This document shows, in pieces, positions 50,365-59,701 of a DNA stretch of 64,000 bases. The translations under genes were made by a program, and so were the position numbers. The stretch's first letter is position 1. Every line of letters starts with the position of its first letter. Under the pieces are notes generated by a model. The model had not been told where the DNA came from. It worked only from the letters and a program-made list of their open reading frames with translations, and ran no database searches. Source of the stretch: Oribacterium sp. KHPX15 (GTDB taxonomy: Bacteria > Bacillota > Clostridia > Lachnospirales > Lachnospiraceae); contig NZ_FNRG01000004.1 in the NCBI RefSeq assembly GCF_900107835.1, positions 1 to 64,000 on the forward strand, in the 5' to 3' direction.

Positions 50365-50484
50365 GGATTGTGACCTTAAGTGGGCAAGACCTGGATGCAC
50401 TTATAAACGAAAATATATTCGCCGACTATATTAGTTGGGAATATTTTTTCTATGGGATAAGTGCCTCCGGTCTTGCCCTTTTTT
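50365..50484 (+). promoter_or_regulatory. RAT antiterminator site and long terminator before the PTS gene
   Basis: GGATTGTGACCTTAAGTGGG then CAAGACCTGGAT is a RAT-like sequence (50365-50396). Its second half is also the left arm of a terminator: GGGCAAGACC.TGG.TGCACTTAT (from 50382) pairs with ATAAGTGC...GGTCTTGCCC (ending 50478) and is followed by six T. The two structures exclude each other. The loop of about 55 bases is long. The remaining intergenic stretch to 50644 shows no gene. Confidence 0.82.
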
Positions 50485-50644
50485 ATACCTCTTTTATTTA
50501 AGTCCAAAGCTTTCCGGCTCAAGACTTCAAACATATTAAAGGCAGATACATGCTGCCGGACAAAAACATTATATCTAAGTATCTAAGACAGATGCGCACT
50601 GTCTGGACATATACATTATTTATTCATCATAAAGGAGAAAAACA

Positions 50645-52558
50645 ATGGCACTCGATTATCAGGAGACTTCCAGGAAGATTCTCGCAGCCGTAGGCGGAGC
50701 TGAGAACATTTCAAATGCAACCAACTGCATGACACGTCTTCGTCTCACACTTAAGGACGAAACAAAAGCAAACGACGATCAGGTTAAAAGCATCAAAGGC
50801 GTTAAATCTATTGTAAAGCAGGGCGGTCAGTATCAGATCGTTATCGGAAACGAAGTATCAAATCTTTTTAAGGAGTTTTCAAAGCTCGGAAACTTCACAG
50901 AGGGCAGCAAGGCTGCTAAGCCAACAGGTAATGCAGTTCAGAGACTTTTCGGATTTGTTGCCGGTTGCATGACACCGCTTCTTCCTGCCATGCTTGGAAC
51001 CGGTATGGTAAAGGTGCTCCTTACACTTCTTACGACATTCGGTCTCATGGACAAGGCAACTTCAGGATATGTGATTCTTTACGGAATGGCAGATTCTTTC
51101 TTCTATTTCCTGCCCGTATTCCTGGCTTACCAGATTGCAAAGAAGATGAATGGTTCACCGGCACTTTATATGGTAATCGCAACCATGATGGTATATCCTG
51201 ACATTGTAAACCTTCTGGCAGGTTCCAATGCAGATCTTCCTCTCGGAACCTTCATGGGCATGCCGGCTACATCATTTTTCGGTCTTCCGGTTATCACAGC
51301 AACCTACACTTCCTCCGTTTTGCCTATCCTTCTTATGGCACCGGTAATGAAGGCTGTTGAAGATTTCGCTGATCGCGTTTCACCTAACGTAGTTAAGGCA
51401 TTCCTGAAGCCGATGCTTTTCCTTTTAATCTGTACACCGATAGCTCTTTGCGTTTTAGGACCTCTCGGAAATGTCATCGGTAATGTACTTGCCGGAGTAT
51501 TCTCAGCAATGTACAACGCAGTTCCATGGCTTACAGTTGGTATCCTTTCTGCATTGATGCCATTCATCGTTATGACAGGTATGCATTATGCTCTTATACC
51601 TCTCTGCATGAACAACCTTGCAACTCTCGGTTTTGACGTCATCGTAATGGTAACCATGTTCTGTTCAAACCTTGCACAGGGCGGAGCATCCCTCGGTGTA
51701 GCTGCCAAGTCAAAGAATACAGATACAAAGTCTGAAGGTATCGCCTGCGGAATCTCTGCGGTAGTAGCCGGTATAACTGAGCCTGCCATGTATGGTATCA
51801 ACCTTGCAAAAGTTAAGCCAATGATCGCTGCTGTTATCGGTGCAGGCATTGCAGGTCTTTTCACAGGTATCACAGGTGTTAAGGGCTATACAATGGGTGG
51901 TTCACCTTCACTTTTCTCCATCATCACATTTATCGGTGGTGAAAAGCCTATGAACGGAGTTTACTTCGGAATCATCGGAGCAATCATCGCAATCGGAGTT
52001 CCATTTGTACTTACGACTATTCTTTATAAGGAAGATGAGGAAGAGACAGCTGTAACTGAAAAAGCAGCACTGGCTGTTGAGGAAGAGGTTAAGAAGCCCC
52101 TTGTAAAGAAGCTTGAAATCGCATCTCCTTTAACCGGAAAGGTTGTTCCTATGGCAGAGATTCCTGATGAAGGCTTCTCCACAGGCGTACTCGGTGAGTG
52201 TGTTGCAGTTATCCCTGAGGATGGCAATGTTTATGCCCCTGCTGACGGTGTTGTAACCTCAATGATGGACACAAAGCATGCTATCGGATTCACAACAGAT
52301 GACGGACTTGAACTTCTTATCCACGTAGGAATAGACACAGTAGAACTTAATGGTGCACCATTTGAGTACAAGACTACTGAAGGTGCTCACGTTAAAAAGG
52401 GTGACCTTCTCATGACAGCTGATCTTAAGGCTATTGAAGAGGCCGGAAAGAAGATCATCACACCTATCATTGTTACTAACTCAGAGGATTATGTTTCAGT
52501 AAAGGCTACAGACAGCGTAAACGTACAGAACGGCGACAACCTTCTGACAGTAGTTTAA
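50645..52558 (+). CDS. bglP: Beta-glucoside-specific PTS transporter, EIIBCA
   Basis: 637-aa three-domain PTS permease. EIIB (1-85) with phosphocysteine Cys28 in NATNCMTRLRL; EIIC (about 105-465) with some ten membrane helices; EIIA (about 490-637) with the phospho-histidine in LLIHVGIDTVELNG near residue 559. It imports and phosphorylates aryl- or cello-type beta-glucosides. It follows the RAT/terminator switch and precedes the 6-phospho-beta-glucosidase gene by about 130 bases. AAAGGAG precedes the ATG. Confidence 0.95.
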   Translation: MALDYQETSRKILAAVGGAENISNATNCMTRLRLTLKDETKANDDQVKSIKGVKSIVKQGGQYQIVIGNEVSNLFKEFSKLGNFTEGSKAAKPTGNAVQRLFGFVAGCMTPLLPAMLGTGMVKVLLTLLTTFGLMDKATSGYVILYGMADSFFYFLPVFLAYQIAKKMNGSPALYMVIATMMVYPDIVNLLAGSNADLPLGTFMGMPATSFFGLPVITATYTSSVLPILLMAPVMKAVEDFADRVSPNVVKAFLKPMLFLLICTPIALCVLGPLGNVIGNVLAGVFSAMYNAVPWLTVGILSALMPFIVMTGMHYALIPLCMNNLATLGFDVIVMVTMFCSNLAQGGASLGVAAKSKNTDTKSEGIACGISAVVAGITEPAMYGINLAKVKPMIAAVIGAGIAGLFTGITGVKGYTMGGSPSLFSIITFIGGEKPMNGVYFGIIGAIIAIGVPFVLTTILYKEDEEETAVTEKAALAVEEEVKKPLVKKLEIASPLTGKVVPMAEIPDEGFSTGVLGECVAVIPEDGNVYAPADGVVTSMMDTKHAIGFTTDDGLELLIHVGIDTVELNGAPFEYKTTEGAHVKKGDLLMTADLKAIEEAGKKIITPIIVTNSEDYVSVKATDSVNVQNGDNLLTVV

Positions 52559-52626
52559 TAGCAGAGTACTTTTAGAGACATTGGTCACGATGCCGCCGGT
52601 AAATCTCATGAAAGACGGCGTCGTGA

Positions 52627-54126
<1,500 letters not shown>

Positions 54127-54135
54127 TATGAGACC

Positions 54136-54173
54136 AAAAACCGCTCGGGATATTTCCCCGGGCGGTTTTTTTA
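54136..54173 (+). terminator. Terminator of the beta-glucoside operon
   Basis: AAAAACCGCTCGGG and CCCGGGCGGTTTTTTT enclosing ATATTTC. Confidence 0.9.
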
Positions 54174-54296
54174 TGATATAACTGGTGTAAACTTCATCTG
54201 AAAATGATAATTTCTTTTGAGTGTATTATATGATCATCAGCAAGAGCTGAGGAACAAAAAACAAAAACACAAAACTATTCGAAAACAGGACAAACT

Positions 54297-54845
54297 ATGG
54301 CTGAAATTAAACTAAGGCTTGCGGAAGCCATGAAGAAATGTATGAAAAGTGCAGATCCCGAGAACATTACCGTGACTCAGATAGTTGAGAAGTGCGGTGT
54401 TTCGAGGCAGAGCTTCTACAGGAATTTTATAGATAAATACGACCTTATAAACTGGTACTTTGATCGCATATTAAAGCAATCCTTCAAGGAGATGGGAAAA
54501 GGAGAGACCGTTCGTGACGGTCTCATAAAGAAGTTCCAGTACATCAGGGAAGAGCGATTATTTTTTTCTGCGGGATTCAAAGGAGATGAACAGAATAATC
54601 TGAAGGAACATGACTTCATAATGATCTATGAATTTTACTGTTCCCTTATCAGAGAAAAAACCGGCACACCTCCCGACAAACATACCCGGAAGCTTTTGGA
54701 GATGTATTGTCAGGCCTCCATTTATATGACTGTTCAGTGGCTTTTGAAGGGCATGCAGGAAACGGAAGAGGAACTTGCCGATCTCATGATAGATGCCATG
54801 CCGGGAGCGCTGGCAGATCAATTCTCAAAAATAAATATTCTCTAA
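54297..54845 (+). CDS. TetR/AcrR-family regulator (DhaS-like)
   Basis: 182-aa TetR-family protein. The HTH is NITVTQIVEKCGVSRQSFYR then NFIDKYDLINWYF, close to the group that controls dihydroxyacetone (DhaS) and related genes with a TetR_C C-terminal domain. It lies 121 bases ahead of the iron alcohol dehydrogenase in the same direction and is the natural candidate to control it or itself. The ATG has only a weak AGGAC site. Confidence 0.85.
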   Translation: MAEIKLRLAEAMKKCMKSADPENITVTQIVEKCGVSRQSFYRNFIDKYDLINWYFDRILKQSFKEMGKGETVRDGLIKKFQYIREERLFFSAGFKGDEQNNLKEHDFIMIYEFYCSLIREKTGTPPDKHTRKLLEMYCQASIYMTVQWLLKGMQETEEELADLMIDAMPGALADQFSKINIL

Positions 54846-54916
54846 GATGTTACAAAAGTGAAAATCTGTAACTTATATTACGCATTCTAAAGATGTAGAA
54901 TACTCCCATAAGAACG

Positions 54917-54932
54917 TGTTAAATTTTTAACA
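54917..54932. promoter_or_regulatory. Rex-like operator
   Basis: TGTTAAATTTTTAACA fits the Rex binding consensus TGTTAANNNNTTAACA exactly and lies 35 bases ahead of the dehydrogenase start. Rex senses the NADH/NAD+ ratio and represses fermentative dehydrogenases in clostridia. Confidence 0.7.
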
Positions 54933-54966
54933 CATAGATATTCACAATTAAAGGAGATTGCGTATT

Positions 54967-56118
54967 ATGGCAAACAGAATTTCACTTAATCAGACATCTT
55001 ATCATGGAGCAGGAGCCATCAAGGAGATAGTTAATGAGATAAACAACAACGGTTTCAAGAAGGCTTTTGTTGCATCAGATCCTGACCTCATCAAGTTCGG
55101 AGTTACAGGAAAGGTTACAACTCTTCTTGATGAAGCAAAGATTCCATATGAGATTTATTCAGATATCAAGCCAAACCCAACCATCGAGAATGTAAAGAAC
55201 GGTGTTGAGGCATTCAAAAAGTCAGGTGCAGACTGCATCGTTGCTATCGGCGGCGGATCCTCCATGGATACTTCAAAGGCAATCGGAATCATCATTACAA
55301 ACCCTGAGTTTGCAGATGTTCGTTCTCTTGAGGGTGTTGCACCTACAAAGAATCCTTGCGTTCCTATCATCGCTGTTCCTACAACTGCAGGTACAGCTGC
55401 AGAGGTTACCATCAACTACGTTATCACTGATGTTGAAAAAGAGCGTAAGTTCGTTTGTGTAGATACCCACGATATGCCAATCGTTGCTGTTGTAGATCCT
55501 GAGATGATGTCTTCAATGCCAAAGGGCCTTACAGCATCAACCGGTATGGATGCTCTTACTCATGCCATCGAGGGTTATACCACAAGAGCAGCTTGGGAAA
55601 TGACAGATATGTTCCATCTTGAGGCTATCCGTCTTATTTCTTCAAATCTTCGTGATGCAGTTGAGAATAAGAAAGAGGGCAGAGAGGGAATGGCTCTCGG
55701 TCAGTACATCGCAGGTATGGGCTTCTCCAATGTTGGTCTCGGTATCGATCATGCAATGGCTCATACACTTTCAGCTCACTATGACACACCTCATGGAGTA
55801 GCATGTGCTATGTTCCTTCCTATCTCCATGGAATTCAACCGTGAGTACACAGGTGAGAGACTCAGAGAGGTTGCAAGAGCTATGGGCGTTAAGGGTGTAG
55901 ACGATATGACTCAGGATCAGTATCGTGATGCCGCTATCGAAGCTGTAAAGAAGCTTTCAGAGGATGTAGGAATTCCTAAGACTCTTGATAAGATCAAGGA
56001 AGAGGACCTCGATACTCTTGCTACAGATGCACTTAACGATGCATGCTATCCCGGAAATCCTCGTGAGGCTACAAAAGAGCAGGTAATTGAGATGTTCCGC
56101 ATGCTCATGGTGAAGTAA
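54967..56118 (+). CDS. Iron-containing alcohol dehydrogenase
   Basis: 383-aa group III alcohol dehydrogenase (FucO/DhaT/AdhB type). NAD-binding GGGSSMDTSKAIGI near residue 97, the family signature DALTHAIEGYTT with the first iron histidine, and GIDHAMAHTLSAHYDTPHG with the other two iron histidines. Substrate not clear: 1,3-propanediol, lactaldehyde or ethanol reduction are all possible. It reoxidises NADH in fermentation, in line with the Rex-like box ahead of it. ATG at 54967 has AAAGGAG; the in-frame TTG at 54958 overlaps that site and is not used. Codon use is highly biased, suggesting strong expression. Confidence 0.93.
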   Translation: MANRISLNQTSYHGAGAIKEIVNEINNNGFKKAFVASDPDLIKFGVTGKVTTLLDEAKIPYEIYSDIKPNPTIENVKNGVEAFKKSGADCIVAIGGGSSMDTSKAIGIIITNPEFADVRSLEGVAPTKNPCVPIIAVPTTAGTAAEVTINYVITDVEKERKFVCVDTHDMPIVAVVDPEMMSSMPKGLTASTGMDALTHAIEGYTTRAAWEMTDMFHLEAIRLISSNLRDAVENKKEGREGMALGQYIAGMGFSNVGLGIDHAMAHTLSAHYDTPHGVACAMFLPISMEFNREYTGERLREVARAMGVKGVDDMTQDQYRDAAIEAVKKLSEDVGIPKTLDKIKEEDLDTLATDALNDACYPGNPREATKEQVIEMFRMLMVK

Positions 56119-56140
56119 TAATCAAATAAAGTTAAATGTC

Positions 56141-56193
56141 AACCCCATCGGGGACGGATTTCGCCGGCGAGATTCGTCCCCGATGGGGTTTTT
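56141..56193 (+). terminator. Strong terminator after the alcohol dehydrogenase
   Basis: 16-bp perfect stem (AACCCCATCGGGGACG at 56141-56156, complement at 56175-56190), an internal CGCCGGCG in the loop, then TTTT. Confidence 0.92.
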
Positions 56194-56289
56194 GATAATT
56201 TTTTATAAAATGTCAAACAATTGCCGATATTTGTAGTGCGATTTTATGTAGAATTATATGAGACAAACAAGAATGAAAGGAAATGCCCT

Positions 56290-56940
56290 ATGTCAAAAAA
56301 AGCCGTTCTCCTTATGTTAATCTCAGATGATCTGTTTGACCGGATGAAGAGTGGTAATACTTATAAGGATGATTGCATTGTTCCCCGTGAAGATCTCCGC
56401 TATCTTCTGGTGCTGCACAAAGATAAGGACGGCAACACCCATCAGGGAGAAATGGTGGTTCATAAGCTTATCGCCGAAGATGTACTTGAGATTTTCGAGA
56501 AACTTTATGATGCTGATTACCCCATAGAACGTATGGTTCTTCCTGATAATTATATGGCTGATGATGAGATCATGATGCGTGATAACAACTCCTCCAGCTT
56601 TAATTTCAGGTTTATATCACACACGAATAAAATCTCAAAGCATGGCCTTGGAATGGCTGTTGATATCAACACCTTATACAACCCCTACCATAAGATCGTT
56701 AAAAATGAAGACGGCACTGAAAAAGAAGTGATAGAACCGGCTACAGGAAAACCTTACCTGAACAGATCAAAGAACTTTGATTACAAAATAGAAAAAGATG
56801 ATCTCTGTTACAAACTTTTTACGGAAAAGGGCTTCGAGTGGGGCGGCGACTGGACTGATCGGAAGGATTACCAGCATTTTGAGCTGCCTACGGAGATCAC
56901 AGAAAAGTATTCAGAAAAATATTCTAAAAAATCGAAATAA
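56290..56940 (+). CDS. M15-family (VanY-like) metallopeptidase
   Basis: 216-aa D-alanyl-D-alanine carboxypeptidase-like M15 domain. Zinc-site order is visible: SKHGLGMAVDINT (H, then D seven residues on), catalytic region GGDWTDRKDYQHFEL with the second zinc histidine. Targets the peptide of peptidoglycan. There is no signal peptide, which is unusual for a cell-wall enzyme; it might act as an endolysin-type protein or use another route. Start at 56290 follows AAAGGAAATGCCCT. Single gene, followed by a relic of an esterase gene. Confidence 0.85.
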   Translation: MSKKAVLLMLISDDLFDRMKSGNTYKDDCIVPREDLRYLLVLHKDKDGNTHQGEMVVHKLIAEDVLEIFEKLYDADYPIERMVLPDNYMADDEIMMRDNNSSSFNFRFISHTNKISKHGLGMAVDINTLYNPYHKIVKNEDGTEKEVIEPATGKPYLNRSKNFDYKIEKDDLCYKLFTEKGFEWGGDWTDRKDYQHFELPTEITEKYSEKYSKKSK

Positions 56941-56947
56941 GAAAGCA

Positions 56948-57016
56948 GACCTGGATGATGGTGCGGACTATCCCGACACCCAGAATCTGGGAAACCTTGA
57001 TCAGATCATGGCGGCT
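56948..57016 (+). pseudogene. Relic of a type B carboxylesterase
   Basis: Translates as DLDDGADYPDTQNLGNLDQI then MAA, matching LPDGGDYPDAQNLGLLDQVM of the intact esterase at 59702 and LPDGNDYPDAQNLGPMDQMM at 6722. Flanking bases do not continue the match in the expected register. A short leftover of a deleted paralogue, 2.7 kb from the living copy. Confidence 0.75.
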
Positions 57017-57142
57017 GTATTTGCCGCTGTCAATGCCTACAACATTACAGATGTCGGAAATACTGCTTTCCTCGACATCATAAGTGACAGGGGTATGCAA
57101 TTTTGAAAATCAGATGCATTAAGTGGGAAAGGAAATGCAAAA

Positions 57143-57916
57143 ATGAAGGTACTTGCTGTAGAGGATGAGGTCATCCTGTTAAAACATTTGACTAATCGCA
57201 TACATGATGCTCTGCCTGAAGCTGAAATTCTGGCTTTTGATAATACTGACGATGTGCTTGATATCTTACCTGAGACAGATGCTGATATCGCATTTCTTGA
57301 CATTGCTATCGGTGAAATGAACGGTGTTGACCTGGCTAAACGCATCAAAACTGTTCATCCCTGCTGTGACATTGTTTTCTGCACGGGTTACAGTGACTAT
57401 GCCACTCAGGCCTTTGAACTGGGAGCCAGTGATTATCTCATGAAGCCTATTACCAAAGAGAAGATTGAACACGCTCTGTCTCTGCTCCGTCAGACCAACC
57501 TTAGCAAGATCACTGAGCAGGGGCTGTATATCCGCTGTTTTGGTGAATTTGAGGTTTTCTATGATGGTGAACCCATCATTTCATTTACAAAACGTTCTAA
57601 AGAACTTCTGGCTTATCTTATTGATAAGGCAGGGGCAGTTTGTTCCTCCTCAGATATCTGCGACAGCATTTTCCGCGGCAGTGCCGACTCTTATATCAGG
57701 GTTGTAAAAAAAGACCTTATCAAGGTTCTTTCAGATATCGGGGAAGAAGATATTCTTATCAAAGGTTGGGGAAACCTTGGAATAAACAAATCAAAGGTCA
57801 GATGCGATTATTTTGATTATCTTGACGGAAAACCTATGGTTCTGAATCGATATAAAGGTGCATATATGCAACAGTACCCTTGGGCCGAAGCGACACGCTT
57901 CCGACTTGAAACTTAG
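57143..57916 (+). CDS. Response regulator with winged-helix (SARP/OmpR-like) output
   Basis: 257 aa. Receiver domain 1-115 with the acidic pair ED at 7-8, phospho-acceptor Asp53 (IAFLDIAIGEMNG), Thr in FCTGYSD and Lys in LMKPI. The C-terminal part (125-257) begins GLYIRCFGEFEVFYDGEPII then SFTKRSKELLAYLIDKAG, the trans_reg_C/SARP-like winged helix found in AfsR/BTAD-type regulators. AAAGGAAATGCAAAA precedes the ATG. The histidine kinase gene lies next to it, convergent, and is the likely partner. Confidence 0.9.
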   Translation: MKVLAVEDEVILLKHLTNRIHDALPEAEILAFDNTDDVLDILPETDADIAFLDIAIGEMNGVDLAKRIKTVHPCCDIVFCTGYSDYATQAFELGASDYLMKPITKEKIEHALSLLRQTNLSKITEQGLYIRCFGEFEVFYDGEPIISFTKRSKELLAYLIDKAGAVCSSSDICDSIFRGSADSYIRVVKKDLIKVLSDIGEEDILIKGWGNLGINKSKVRCDYFDYLDGKPMVLNRYKGAYMQQYPWAEATRFRLET

Positions 57917-57939
57917 AAAACATATGTCAGAATAAAACA

Positions 57940-57976
57940 AGCCTGAGCCAGCGAACAACCATTGCAGGCTCGGGCT
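57940..57976. terminator. Bidirectional terminator between regulator and kinase
   Basis: AGCCTGAGCC (57940-57949) with GGCTCGGGCT (57967-57976), T/A-rich on both sides, between convergent genes. Confidence 0.75.
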
Positions 57977-58053
57977 AATATTATTTCTGGCTGAATGCGT
58001 TATAGGGACAAAGCTACAAATCCATGAAACAGTAACTCTGTCTCCTGGTCCCA

Positions 58054-59460
58054 TCAATTCTTCGGAATCTTAATCGTCACCTCGGTTCCTTTTCCGGGAA
58101 CACTTTCTATATCCAGGCTGCCTCCTACCATGTCATGGAGGCGGGACTGGGTATTATTTATGCCCAGGTGAAGCTTTGTGTCGTCGATGGTTTTTTGTAC
58201 ATCAAACCCGGCTCCATCATCTGAAACTGAGATACAGTAAAATGCATCTGTTTCAGAAGAGCGAATCCTTACCGTTCCGCCTGATTTGGTCTTACAGATA
58301 CCATGCTTAATTGCGTTTTCAACCATGGGCTGTACCGACAGTGCAGGAACAGGAAAGGCATCACATTCTATATCGTATTCTACCCTTAATTTGTTTGGGA
58401 ATCGCAGTTCCTCGAGCCAGACATAGGTCTTTATGTGATTCAGTTCTTCTGAGAACGAGATAGGTTTACTCTTATCTGCAAAATTCATATTTTCCCTGAG
58501 ATACTTAGAGAAGGCATTGGTGGCCTCAGCGGCAAGCTTTGGATCCTCTTCACAAAGGGCCTCTATAACAGCAAGGGAATTATACAAAAAATGTGGCTGC
58601 ATCTGAGACATCATGGCAGAAACCCTAAGCTGAGTCTGTTCTTTTTCATGTCGCAGAATGTCATTTTCAAGCTCATCATGGGCATTAAAGAAAATAAGAT
58701 ACAGCGGCAGTATTACTGTAAAGCTGACTAACCCCAAGATATAAATCCCCCACTTAAAAAGTTCATGATTTATGGCAATTGTTGAAAAAAGACAGGGGAA
58801 AAAAACACAGCAAAAAAATGAGAATTTCCGGTTTCTGCTGAGATTGGATGTAAAGGTGGCTACACATAAAAGCAAGAGGCAGAAACATGATGCAGCAACA
58901 CTGAAATAATCCTTAATCATATACGAATAACCGCTCTGATCCGTTATGCTGAAAATAACAGGCTTAAACAGATTAATGACGAGTATAAATGTGTAAATGA
59001 TAACTACTGAAGCTATCAAAACAGTAACGGCATGAGTCACAACAGATTCTCTGATAAATTGTTTCTGATAAAGCCACAGAGTCCAAAAGACCAGCATTAC
59101 AAAAAAGTAACACAGGGTATAAAGTATTCTGATGATTTGAGCATATTTTGGGATTTGATATAAACAGGACACAAGTGTCAGGAAAAAGGCTCCGGCATAA
59201 AGATTAAGAAGAAACAGCATGAAATACCGCCCGGGTAATGTAGTTTCTTCTTTTTTTGATGCCAAAATTCCGGTTAACACTGTCATAAATACAAGACTAA
59301 TAATGCATATACTATTGATAAGCAATATATAGCTGTCGCGAAAAACATTATGTATTACCGACATTAGGATACAAAACAGGGTCAGGAAAGACATGATTCC
59401 AAAACAAATCTTCTGAAAAGTTCCGAATTTCCTACCGGATAAAGAAGTCTGAATATCCAA
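58054..59460 (-). CDS. LytS/YesM-type sensor histidine kinase
   Basis: 468 aa. Residues 1-240 hold about seven or eight membrane helices, a 7TM-type sensor region with no large external domain. The kinase part is of the His_kinase (PF06580) class: QMQPHFLYNSLAVIEAL with phospho-His near residue 289, then HATPase motifs VENAIKHGI (N-box), DDGAGFD and GLGI-like LGINNTQSRL. It senses a membrane or small-molecule signal and phosphorylates a receiver, most likely that of the convergent gene at 57143. AGGAGG lies ahead of the ATG on the - strand. Confidence 0.9.
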   Translation of the reverse strand: MDIQTSLSGRKFGTFQKICFGIMSFLTLFCILMSVIHNVFRDSYILLINSICIISLVFMTVLTGILASKKEETTLPGRYFMLFLLNLYAGAFFLTLVSCLYQIPKYAQIIRILYTLCYFFVMLVFWTLWLYQKQFIRESVVTHAVTVLIASVVIIYTFILVINLFKPVIFSITDQSGYSYMIKDYFSVAASCFCLLLLCVATFTSNLSRNRKFSFFCCVFFPCLFSTIAINHELFKWGIYILGLVSFTVILPLYLIFFNAHDELENDILRHEKEQTQLRVSAMMSQMQPHFLYNSLAVIEALCEEDPKLAAEATNAFSKYLRENMNFADKSKPISFSEELNHIKTYVWLEELRFPNKLRVEYDIECDAFPVPALSVQPMVENAIKHGICKTKSGGTVRIRSSETDAFYCISVSDDGAGFDVQKTIDDTKLHLGINNTQSRLHDMVGGSLDIESVPGKGTEVTIKIPKN

Positions 59461-59701
59461 CTATAATCCTCCTAAAATTTGGAAATATAAGCTTGATAAA
59501 AAATGATTTCGATTAAAATATATTTTCGTAAATTGTTTTTTTACGGTTTTTTAACGTTATTTCCAATATAATATTTCTGTGTGTCAAGTTACATCTATTG
59601 TAGCCGACTTATTAAGAAAAATCAGAAAAAACAACATATTCAAAACCTAAAAATATATTTTAAGAAAAAGAGATTTCATTTTCAGAAAGGAGAATAATAA
59701 A

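Noticed and set aside
56798-57106. 102-codon + strand frame overlapping the M15 gene end
   Set aside because: First half is a shadow of the peptidase; only the short esterase match inside it (56948-57016) is meaningful.
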